Shown one piece after another: positions 5,779 to 12,147 of a stretch of 12,147 nucleotides of DNA. The DNA lies in contig CBDUZS010000070.1 in assembly GCA_965371785.1 (NCBI GenBank), positions 1 to 12,147 on the forward strand. The letters are read 5' to 3'. The notes under the pieces were generated by a model. It saw only the letters and a program-made list of their open reading frames with translations, had not been told where the DNA came from and did not search any database. The stretch's first letter is position 1. The number at the start of each line of letters is the position of its first letter. Both the position numbers and the translations under genes were made by a program. Source of the stretch: CBDUZS01 sp965371785 (GTDB lineage Bacteria > Fermentibacterota > Fermentibacteria > Fermentibacterales > JCC-6).

Positions 5779-6714
5779 TCAAACCCCGCTGATCCGCTTT
5801 TCCTTCCTCTTCACAACAGCAAGGGTAACTACGCCCAGCAGCACGGCGAACCAGAGGGTTGCGAACCTCATAATAAGGGTTACCGCGGTTGCTTCCGAAA
5901 CGGGTATCGCGGACGTGAGGATTCCATCGATGGTTACTTCAGTGAGTCCGAGGCCTCCGGGAATCATGGAGACAGCCCCGGCAATGGTTCCTGCGGAATG
6001 GGCCAGCAGTGCCACTCCGACCGGAAGATTGTATCCCAGTGCGCCTGCGACGACACACAGGACCAGTGCCTCTATTCCCCATGACAGCACACCAAGCGGC
6101 ACCGACACCAGAAGACTTCTTACATCGAGCAAGCGGGCACAGGTCTCCTGGAAGTGATCGAAGCTCTCCCGGTGTTTCCCCAGGCGTGGAATCCTGCAAA
6201 GAAAGCCGCTCACCACCCTGAACGCTCTTCCGTGAAGAAGCACGTACATCACGGCGGCGGTGAGCATGATTCCCGCAGTTACGGCGATGAGCCCTGCCCT
6301 GCCTCCGACGAGGAGTATACCCGCAAAGGCAATGAGTATCATGCTGATCAGGTCCGTGATTCTCTCGGCGACTACGACGGGCGAGGTTCGCGAGACCGGG
6401 AGCCCTTCCCTGTCTCGAAGGAGATAGCATTTTAGGAGTTCTCCCAGCTTGCCGGGAGACACCGTCATGGCGAAGCCTGACACGAAAACCTGCAGGCTTC
6501 TTCCAAACGAGAGATCGACGTCAATTCGATGAAGAAAGTAATGCCATTTCAGAAAACGGAGGAAGTAGTTGACCAGAGGGATCAGGAAGAACAGCGGAAT
6601 CCAGCGGAGATCGATCATCGAAACCGCTTGCCCCACGTGACGGGCATCGGAGAAGAGAACCATCGCGGTGTAGACGGCAACTGCAAGAACGACCGACCAG
6701 AATGCCTTCTTCAA
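5779..6714 (-). CDS. YbhN/AglD-type flippase-like integral membrane protein (LPG synthase TM family)
   Basis: The 311-residue protein is almost entirely hydrophobic, with about eight predicted membrane spans. Family motifs of lysylphosphatidylglycerol synthase transmembrane-type proteins (UPF0104, PF03706) are clear: SPGKLGELLK (86-95), VAERITD (115-121) and IPGGLGLTE (251-259). Relatives include the membrane half of MprF and the YbhN and AglD proteins; a lipid-translocation role is shown for MprF but is only assumed for stand-alone members. No aminoacyl-transferase domain is attached. The start is a TTG at 6714, supported by GGGAGG seven bases upstream; no better ATG gives a complete first membrane segment. 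It is last in the - strand operon, 21 bases after the TPR gene. It converges with the toxin gene, 20 bases away, without an obvious terminator. Confidence 0.87.
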   Translation of the reverse strand: MKKAFWSVVLAVAVYTAMVLFSDARHVGQAVSMIDLRWIPLFFLIPLVNYFLRFLKWHYFLHRIDVDLSFGRSLQVFVSGFAMTVSPGKLGELLKCYLLRDREGLPVSRTSPVVVAERITDLISMILIAFAGILLVGGRAGLIAVTAGIMLTAAVMYVLLHGRAFRVVSGFLCRIPRLGKHRESFDHFQETCARLLDVRSLLVSVPLGVLSWGIEALVLCVVAGALGYNLPVGVALLAHSAGTIAGAVSMIPGGLGLTEVTIDGILTSAIPVSEATAVTLIMRFATLWFAVLLGVVTLAVVKRKEKRISGV

Positions 6715-6721
6715 CGGAATG

Positions 6722-6727
6722 CCTCCC
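6722..6727 (-). promoter_or_regulatory. Ribosome-binding site supporting the TTG start of the flippase-like gene
   Basis: On the - strand GGGAGG lies seven bases before TTG 6714 and just after the TAA stop of the TPR gene. It is the strongest site nearby and decides for the non-ATG start. Confidence 0.65.
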
Positions 6728-6735
6728 AGGGGTGG

Positions 6736-7521
6736 TTACTCAGGGGTTTCGGACAGATGCCGCAATTCTTCGGCGAGTTTGTCGGTTCCCGGAAGACCTT
6801 CCAGGAGTTTTATTGCCTTGCCCGCCATCTTCGCGGCTTCGGAAGTGTCTCCCAGTGATCGATAAGCCCTGGCGGCGACTGCAAGAGCCTGAGCACGGCT
6901 CAGCTTTGTAAAACCGGCTCCGGGCATCAGTTCGTATCCTGTAAGCGCCTGTACAAGAGCCTCCCTGGGTTCATTCCTCTTCATGTGGAGAAGCGCGAGG
7001 TTAACGTGGACTCCGCTCTTTGCATTGCCCTCCCGATGCTCGAGGGCTTCCCGCAGAAGCTCTTCGGCTTCGTCCAGCCGTTCTCCCGATTCAATCAACA
7101 GGGCGGCAAGGTTCACGTTAAGCGTGCTCTTGAGGGAATCGTCCTTCCTGATGGCCCTGCGATAGTACTCCTCTGCGGCTCCCTTTTCACCGCGGTCAGC
7201 GGATACGTAACCGAGCTGGGCAATGGCGATGCCGCTGGAATCCCCCTTCTCTATCGCATCCAGTATCACTGATTCTGCCTCGTCCAGTCTCCCGGCTCTG
7301 ATCAGGAAGTAGATAAGTGCGTTCGACAGAGGACAGGAAACGGATCGCGTGTTCCGATTCTTTTCGAGGTATCCGATCATTCCATCGATATCGCCGCGTG
7401 CAGCCATCACCGAAGCTTTTTTCAGCTGGCGCTGTTTCCAGTAGGGAGACCGGATGAGTCTCCAGGCAAGGTAGAAGACTATTGCGAGAAGGACGAAGAG
7501 CACGACGTGAACAAAACCCAT
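6736..7521 (-). CDS. Membrane-anchored tetratricopeptide-repeat protein
   Basis: The 261-residue protein starts MGFVHVVLFVLLAIVFYLAW, one membrane span (about 3-22), followed by basic residues (RLIRSPYWKQRQLKK), so the rest should face the cytoplasm. From about residue 60 it carries helical repeats with TPR spacing. Examples are LIRAGRLDEAESVILDAIEKG, LGYVSADRGEKGAAEEYYRRAI (103-124), NLAALLIESGERLDEAEELLREAL (137-160), NLALLHMKRNEPREALVQAL (174-193) and AVAARAYRSLGDTSEAAKMAGKAI (214-237). TPR proteins are scaffolds, so it may gather partners at the membrane. Its ATG shares the A of the PBP stop codon (TGATG), which implies translational coupling with the peptidoglycan synthase. No enzymatic motif is seen. 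Confidence 0.83.
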   Translation of the reverse strand: MGFVHVVLFVLLAIVFYLAWRLIRSPYWKQRQLKKASVMAARGDIDGMIGYLEKNRNTRSVSCPLSNALIYFLIRAGRLDEAESVILDAIEKGDSSGIAIAQLGYVSADRGEKGAAEEYYRRAIRKDDSLKSTLNVNLAALLIESGERLDEAEELLREALEHREGNAKSGVHVNLALLHMKRNEPREALVQALTGYELMPGAGFTKLSRAQALAVAARAYRSLGDTSEAAKMAGKAIKLLEGLPGTDKLAEELRHLSETPE

Positions 7522-9737
7522 CAGAAGACATTCCCTCCCGTTCTGAAGTCCCTGTCGAACTCCGTGAAATCAGGAATCGTCGAATCCGAGGCAAAGAATG
7601 ATGAGTCGGTATGGATCATGCAGTTCGCTGTCGGCATCGTGCCGTGCCAGAAAAGCTCGTTCACCGCTCTCTCGGCACAGGCAGCATTGGCAAGAAGCCC
7701 GGATACCGAGCAGATAACCGTGTTATCGATCGTGTTCTCCTCCGGCCCGGGGAATTCGGGAGCATCTGATGGATCTGCTTCGGCAAAGGCTCTTCTCATG
7801 AAACCGTTCCAGATCGGCAGCGCAATACTCGAACCGGATTGCCCCCTTCCGTTCTGAAGCCTCATATGGACGATATGATTGTCGTAGCCCACCCAGACGG
7901 CAGTAACAAGATCGGGCGTGAATCCGACGAACCATGCATCCGCGTAATCGCTCGTAGTGCCGGTCTTTCCGCCGGCCTCCCTGCCGGCGTACGGTCCACC
8001 CCAGTACCAGTGTGCGGAGACGGCCGTTCCCGCTCGAAAAACACTCTGAAGCATCGAATTCATGAGGTAAGCACCCGTAAGGCTGAGAACCCTGCGCCCG
8101 GGATCGGGTTGTTCGTTGCTCTCGAGCAGATTCCCGTATCTGTCCTCAACCCTGAGAATCGCAGTGGTTCTTCTCGCAATGCCGCCGGTTGCGAAAGGAA
8201 TGAATGCCCTTGCCATTTCGAGTGGATTCACCATGCTGCTGCCCAGTGGAAGTGAATTCACGATAGGCAGCCAGGAGTCGATTCCCATCGCAGAAGCTCT
8301 GGCGGCAACGGCCTCGATACCGACAGCCATTCCGAGTCTGACCGCCGACACGTTGAACGACCTTGCCAGTGCAATCCTGAGTGTGACCATGCCGTGAAAC
8401 GTCCTGTCGTAGTTCCGGGGACGCCACGTGCCGGGATCCAGGTCGACTACAACCGGCTGATCGAGAATCACGCTTCCAGGCGACCAGCCCTGCTCGATCG
8501 CTTCCGCGTAGACAAATGGTTTGAACGAGCTCCCTGGCTGTCTCTGACTCTGGACAGCCCGGTTGAACTCACTGTCGGAGAAATCGCGCCCGCCGACCAT
8601 TGCCAGAATGTATCCTGTGTTCGGATCAACGGCTACAACGGCTCCCTGTATGTAATCCGGCGTTCCCGAAATCGTATCCTCCACGGCCTGCCAGTACGCG
8701 TAGGAACTCTCGAACCGCAGCCGCTCGGGATCGGCTTCCCAGGTATCAGTGATCGGATCCCAGACGGGCTCTTTCAGTGTCAGAATACTGTCCAGCGCGA
8801 TGTGGGCATACTCCTGAAGATCGGGGTCCATCGTGGTGTACACGACGAGTCCCTGTTCGTACACCGCAGACCAGCCGTACCTGGCAACGAGATACTGTCT
8901 CACGTGCTCGGTGAAGTAGTCCCAGTCCTGTTCGATCTCGGGGCGATGCACATCGACCGCAAGCGGCATGCTCATCGCATCGGAAGCCTGAGCCTGTGTG
9001 ATGTAGCCTTCTTCACGCAGCATGGATATCGCAATGTTCCTCTGGATTCTGCAACGTTCGGGATTCCTCAAGGGGTTGAAACCACTGGGATTCTTGGGCA
9101 TCCGGATCAGCATCGCAGCCTGAGTCAGTGTCAGTTCCGCAGCGGAGATCCCGCCGAAATACGTTCGTGCGGCCGCTTCGATTCCACGGGCTCCGGAACC
9201 GAAATTGACCAGGTTCAGGTACATTTCCAGGATCTCTTCCTTCGAGAACTGCCGTTCGATCTCCATGGCAATGAAGGCTTCCTGTATCTTGCGCTGAACC
9301 GTCTGGTCCGGAACGAGGAAGAGACCCTTTGCGAGCTGTTGTGTTAACGTGCTGCCGCCATGTCTTTCCCCGGTTCGGATATCATGCCATGCAGCACGGA
9401 GAATACCCCGGATGCTTACACCGCTGTGCTCGAAGAAGGTCTTGTCTTCGCTGGCAACCAGGGCTCTGATCACCCACGGTGAGACTTCATCGAGAGTTAC
9501 GGGATACCGGTTCTCGACGAATGCTATCGCCAGCTGTTCACCATTGCAATCGTAGATAGTCGTAGCACAGGCAGGTTCATGACCCCGAAGGCTTGCGACG
9601 AGTAGATCGCCTCTTGATTCGCGGAACGCAGTGCTGCTGTCGTACCAGACACGCCAGAAGAATCCCACAGCGAAAAAGGAGCCCGTTATCAGTGCGACCA
9701 GACTCCAGTAGAGTATTCTTCTGACCATTCTCATCAT
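7521..9737 (-). CDS. mrcA: Class A penicillin-binding protein (PBP1A type): glycosyltransferase plus transpeptidase
   Basis: The 738-residue protein polymerises lipid II into glycan and cross-links it in the periplasm. Residues 5-30 form the membrane anchor. The GT51 domain shows SEDKTFFEHSG (96-106, catalytic Glu97), GGSTLTQQLAKG (127-138), RKIQEAFIAMEIER (149-162), EEILEMYLN (167-175) and GARGIEAAARTYFG (182-195). The transpeptidase domain has SSFK (403-406, nucleophile Ser403), SFN (460-462) and KTGT (591-594). The C-terminal ICSVSGLLA, FWHGTMPTANC region is also typical. All catalytic residues are present and the length is usual for the family. Starts at the first of two adjacent ATGs; the ribosome-binding site is weak. 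It follows the lipoprotein gene by 33 bases and overlaps the TPR gene by one base. The symbol is by family; the organism's own naming is unknown. Confidence 0.96.
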   Translation of the reverse strand: MMRMVRRILYWSLVALITGSFFAVGFFWRVWYDSSTAFRESRGDLLVASLRGHEPACATTIYDCNGEQLAIAFVENRYPVTLDEVSPWVIRALVASEDKTFFEHSGVSIRGILRAAWHDIRTGERHGGSTLTQQLAKGLFLVPDQTVQRKIQEAFIAMEIERQFSKEEILEMYLNLVNFGSGARGIEAAARTYFGGISAAELTLTQAAMLIRMPKNPSGFNPLRNPERCRIQRNIAISMLREEGYITQAQASDAMSMPLAVDVHRPEIEQDWDYFTEHVRQYLVARYGWSAVYEQGLVVYTTMDPDLQEYAHIALDSILTLKEPVWDPITDTWEADPERLRFESSYAYWQAVEDTISGTPDYIQGAVVAVDPNTGYILAMVGGRDFSDSEFNRAVQSQRQPGSSFKPFVYAEAIEQGWSPGSVILDQPVVVDLDPGTWRPRNYDRTFHGMVTLRIALARSFNVSAVRLGMAVGIEAVAARASAMGIDSWLPIVNSLPLGSSMVNPLEMARAFIPFATGGIARRTTAILRVEDRYGNLLESNEQPDPGRRVLSLTGAYLMNSMLQSVFRAGTAVSAHWYWGGPYAGREAGGKTGTTSDYADAWFVGFTPDLVTAVWVGYDNHIVHMRLQNGRGQSGSSIALPIWNGFMRRAFAEADPSDAPEFPGPEENTIDNTVICSVSGLLANAACAERAVNELFWHGTMPTANCMIHTDSSFFASDSTIPDFTEFDRDFRTGGNVF

Positions 9738-9770
9738 ACTTTGCTGTCTGCTGCCTGCCCGCTCCCGGAG

Positions 9771-11159
9771 CTAAAGGCCTGCCTGCGGAACCACGCCGGG
9801 GACAGCCTCCTCCTCTTCACTGGTAAGCTCCGTTCTCGTGAACACGGGAGTACCCTCGGAACCGTAACCCAGCGAGTACTCGTAGGAGCCGGAGTTACCG
9901 ATCAGAGAAACGTCACGACAGCCCGGCAGAGATGGAGATGACTGTGTGCCGAATTCAGCGTGGAAGTCGCTGTCGAAATCTTCGTAGGTTCTCCATACAA
10001 GCCTGTAGCCGGTTGGAGTTCCTTCGAAGAGGAACAGATTGCCGCTGCTGTAGACGACCCTTTCTGGATCCATGTCGCCGTTCATCTCGACGCCGAGCGC
10101 CCTGAGCACGGTGATACCGATATCGTTCTCGACCCGCTGTTCGAGAAGATGTGGATCGAGGTCTACCTGGCAGACCATCAGCGGTTCTTCGGTACCGGAT
10201 GTAAGGAGGACGGTGTAAGTTCTTGAAAGACTGTCTCTTGCTTCGACAATATCGCTAACTGCAAGGAAATATCGCTTCAGCCCTGCAAGTCTCTCGACCT
10301 CATCGCCGATACCTGGGTCCATCCAGATTCCAGTCTGTCTCAGGTTCTGCATTGCCTCATGTCTTGCTCTCAGAACTGCCTTGTCCAGGTAGGCCATTTC
10401 CCTCCAGGCGGCGACGAGGCTGTTCAGATCGAGAGGGACGTTCGAGACTCTGTAGGTCGCCCTGTCCTGAATGAGCTGAAACTTGCCAGAACGTCTGATG
10501 TTACACATTGCCAGAGCGTTGTAGCTGTCTGGAAGCAGTTCCAGAATGTAAGCGGGGAAACCCGAACCTGCTTCGCTGGCAGCATGCCAGGATGCGTAAG
10601 CAAGGATCGAGTCAATCCTGCAGTCGTCCATGAGGAGCCTGGCAAGCCTGAACTCGAGCCTGAGATCAGGATCTGCCAGAATCAGTTCCGCCATGAGCTC
10701 GGTGGTCAGCGAATCTGCTGTTTCCCTGGGTATCTCTTCCCCGAATCCTTCGATCAGCCATCCGCCACCGTAGAGAAGGAAGTCGATTCTGACAACGGCG
10801 GGAAGCTCGTCCATCCTGGCAATGGAGCAGTAATAACTGGTTCTGGTCCCGGTGCTGTCCGCATAGACTTCAGTCAGTCTGCCTCCTACATCGAAGGCTC
10901 TCCATCTGCCGAAAATCTCCCACGGGGATAGAGTGTCCGGAAACGTGTTCAGGAACTGCGGCACGAGCAGCTCGAAGCATGACGGATCATTCATTCCAAG
11001 CCTGTTGCTGAATTCGAGGCCAACCTCGAGCGGAGATGCGGGAATTACGATAATCGAATCCGGTTCGGTTCCCGTGTCCACATTGCCTGGAGGTTCGCCT
11101 GTTCCGCATCCCGCGGCAAGAAGAATGGCAGCGGATACGGAGAGTACGAGTTTTTTCAT
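9771..11159 (-). CDS. Lipoprotein of unknown function in an envelope operon
   Basis: The 462-residue protein begins MKKLVLSVSAAILLAAGC, a lipoprotein signal with lipid-carrying Cys18, so it should be membrane-anchored outside the cytoplasm. The start is ATG 11159, overlapping the ATPase stop as ATGA, with GGTGGGG just upstream. An in-frame extension to 11255 would put 32 residues before the signal and is rejected. The mature part begins with a Gly/Pro/Asp/Glu-rich linker (19-35). It then has a mixed region with WEIFGRWRAFDVGGRLTEVYAD and IDFLLYGGGWLIEGFGEEIP, faintly like an NTF2-type fold. A helical middle follows (LDKAVLRARHEAMQNLRQ, RLAGLKRYFLAVSDIVEARDSLSR), then a strand-rich acidic end. 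I recognise no family. Position between a secretion/pilus ATPase and PBP1A suggests an outer-envelope partner of one of them, perhaps a PBP activator, which is a guess from location only. Confidence 0.85.
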   Translation of the reverse strand: MKKLVLSVSAAILLAAGCGTGEPPGNVDTGTEPDSIIVIPASPLEVGLEFSNRLGMNDPSCFELLVPQFLNTFPDTLSPWEIFGRWRAFDVGGRLTEVYADSTGTRTSYYCSIARMDELPAVVRIDFLLYGGGWLIEGFGEEIPRETADSLTTELMAELILADPDLRLEFRLARLLMDDCRIDSILAYASWHAASEAGSGFPAYILELLPDSYNALAMCNIRRSGKFQLIQDRATYRVSNVPLDLNSLVAAWREMAYLDKAVLRARHEAMQNLRQTGIWMDPGIGDEVERLAGLKRYFLAVSDIVEARDSLSRTYTVLLTSGTEEPLMVCQVDLDPHLLEQRVENDIGITVLRALGVEMNGDMDPERVVYSSGNLFLFEGTPTGYRLVWRTYEDFDSDFHAEFGTQSSPSLPGCRDVSLIGNSGSYEYSLGYGSEGTPVFTRTELTSEEEEAVPGVVPQAGL

Positions 11160-12147
11160 TCCCCACCAATCGTTATTCCGAGCATCTCTTCGGGTGTGGT
11201 GACTCCCGAAAGAACGAGTGATAGAGCATTCTCTCTGAGAAACGCCATTCCGCATTTCCTTGCCAGGACTCGGATCTCGTCAGCCGTGACCGAGGCTGCT
11301 ATACCGGATCTGACTTCCTCGTTGAGGGACATCACTTCGAAAACTGCAATACGACCCTTGTAGCCGGTGTTCCTGCATGCTCTGCAGCCGCCGCCCCTTT
11401 TTAGCAGTGTCTTCCTGTCGACCGGAAGCCCGATCGCCTGAAGCAATTCCTTTGCAGGTTCGTAGGACTCACTGCATTCGAGGCAGATTTTTCTAACGAG
11501 TCTCTGTGATACGACTCCCAGGAGAGTATTCGAGATGATGTAGGGCTCTATTCCCATGTCCAGCAGTCTCGCGATGGTCGATGCCGAATCGTTTGTATGA
11601 AGCGTGCTCAGTACGAGATGTCCTGTAAGTGCGCACCGAATGGCACTCACAGCGGTTTCCTCATCCCTGATCTCACCGATCATGATGATATCGGGGTCCT
11701 GTCTGAGAATGTGTCTGAGGGCGGTAATGAAAGTGACATTGATTGCAGGCTGGACGGCAATCTGGTTGAATTCATCGGTAACGAACTCGATCGGGTCTTC
11801 GATGGTCATGATGTTCTTCTCAGGAGTGGCAAGAGTCGTGAGAGTCGAATAGAGGGTTGTTGTCTTACCGCTACCAGTGGGTCCTGTGACCAGGATCAGT
11901 CCGTGTGGATTCCTTATGAGTTTATCGAACCTGTCTCCATCGATCTGAGTGAACCCGAGATGGGTCATGTCCTGCATCAGTATGGATGGATCCAGAATCC
12001 GGAGTACGGTTTTCTCACCGAAAGCGGTCGGGACGCACGAGCATCTGATCTCCACAGGTTTTCCCTCGAATTGTGTTCTGATCCTCCCGTCCTGTGGTCT
12101 GCGTTTCTCGGCGATGTTCATCCCGGCGCTCATCTTGATCCGGGAGA
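11156..12147 (-). CDS. GspE/PilB-type secretion or pilus assembly ATPase, 5' end outside window
   Basis: The frame is open to the window edge, giving the C-terminal 329 residues of a protein normally about 500-570 long. It begins SRIKMSAGMNIAEKRRPQDGR, the family's conserved entry to the ATPase core. Walker A GPTGSGKTT is at 11858-11884, followed by the Asp box TIEDPIE, Walker B DPDIIMIGEIRDEE (around 11660-11700) and the His box GHLVLSTLHTND. Two Cys pairs, CLEC (11474-11485) and CRAC (11375-11386), form the tetra-Cys zinc site found in GspE and PilB but not in the retraction ATPase PilT. It is a cytoplasmic hexameric motor for type II secretion or type IV pilus extension. Which of the two cannot be told without the N-terminal domain. 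It is the first visible gene of the - strand operon. Confidence 0.95.
   Translation of the reverse strand, partial: SRIKMSAGMNIAEKRRPQDGRIRTQFEGKPVEIRCSCVPTAFGEKTVLRILDPSILMQDMTHLGFTQIDGDRFDKLIRNPHGLILVTGPTGSGKTTTLYSTLTTLATPEKNIMTIEDPIEFVTDEFNQIAVQPAINVTFITALRHILRQDPDIIMIGEIRDEETAVSAIRCALTGHLVLSTLHTNDSASTIARLLDMGIEPYIISNTLLGVVSQRLVRKICLECSESYEPAKELLQAIGLPVDRKTLLKRGGGCRACRNTGYKGRIAVFEVMSLNEEVRSGIAASVTADEIRVLARKCGMAFLRENALSLVLSGVTTPEEMLGITIGGE

Noticed and set aside
5939..6430. 163-codon open frame on the - strand
   Set aside because: Lies in another frame of the flippase-like gene, which carries clear family motifs; the translation is Arg-rich and resembles nothing.
8394..9347. 317-codon open frame on the + strand
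   Set aside because: It is wholly antisense to the PBP1A gene, whose catalytic motifs are all intact; the open frame follows from that gene's codon use.
11160..11255. Upstream extension of the lipoprotein gene to 11255
   Set aside because: It overlaps the ATPase gene by about 100 bases and would bury the lipoprotein signal peptide; ATG 11159 has a good ribosome-binding site.
11156..12147. PilT-type retraction ATPase
   Set aside because: The two Cys pairs of the C-terminal zinc site and the RRPQDGR entry segment fit GspE/PilB rather than PilT.
1..12147. CRISPR array, insertion sequence, tRNA or rRNA
   Set aside because: No regularly spaced repeats, transposase motifs, terminal inverted repeats or recognisable RNA-gene sequence seen on either strand.

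Overview
The window looks like a chromosomal segment of a Gram-negative bacterium, probably from the FCB superphylum and one of its little-cultured lineages. Fermentibacteria, Latescibacteria or Eisenbacteria-like groups would fit, but this is an inference. The signs are a FlgD/T9SS-like C-terminal domain on a beta-propeller remnant, lipoprotein signal peptides, a class A penicillin-binding protein and a type II secretion/type IV pilus ATPase. No rRNA or tRNA is present to confirm the placement.

The window has two halves with different character. The left half (1-5758, + strand) is loosely packed and full of relics. It holds: the tail of a secreted protein (1-174); a decayed C-terminal piece of DNA polymerase I (about 216-695) with two internal stops, a frameshift and a lost catalytic Asp; a sulfatase/alkaline-phosphatase-fold lipoprotein (706-2022) whose nucleophile position is Thr; about 420 bp with no recognisable gene; a frameshifted remnant of a propeller protein with a FlgD-like tail (2442-2937); a full-length paralog of the first secreted protein (3095-3766), with the paralogy continuing into the 3' flank; a small thioredoxin-like protein lacking CxxC (4057-4524); and a toxin-antitoxin pair (4653-5758). 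The antitoxin is an XRE helix-turn-helix fused to a DUF6922-like domain. The toxin is an AbiEii-family nucleotidyltransferase. A perfect 20-bp palindrome lies just upstream of the likely antitoxin start, inside its putative promoter.

The right half (5779-12147, - strand) is one compact operon read right to left: GspE/PilB ATPase (5' end outside the window), a 462-residue lipoprotein of unknown function, a PBP1A-type peptidoglycan synthase, a membrane-anchored TPR protein and a YbhN/AglD-type flippase-like membrane protein. Junctions are tight: a 4-nt overlap, a 33-nt gap, a 1-nt overlap and a 21-nt gap. All five products are predicted to act at or in the cell envelope, so the operon may couple wall synthesis to an envelope machine. 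The toxin gene and the flippase gene converge with only 20 bp between them.

The most interesting items are the antitoxin fusion with its palindromic operator, the polA relic that directly abuts the sulfatase ribosome-binding site, the duplicated secreted-protein family, and the unknown lipoprotein in the envelope operon. I see no CRISPR array, insertion sequence or RNA gene.
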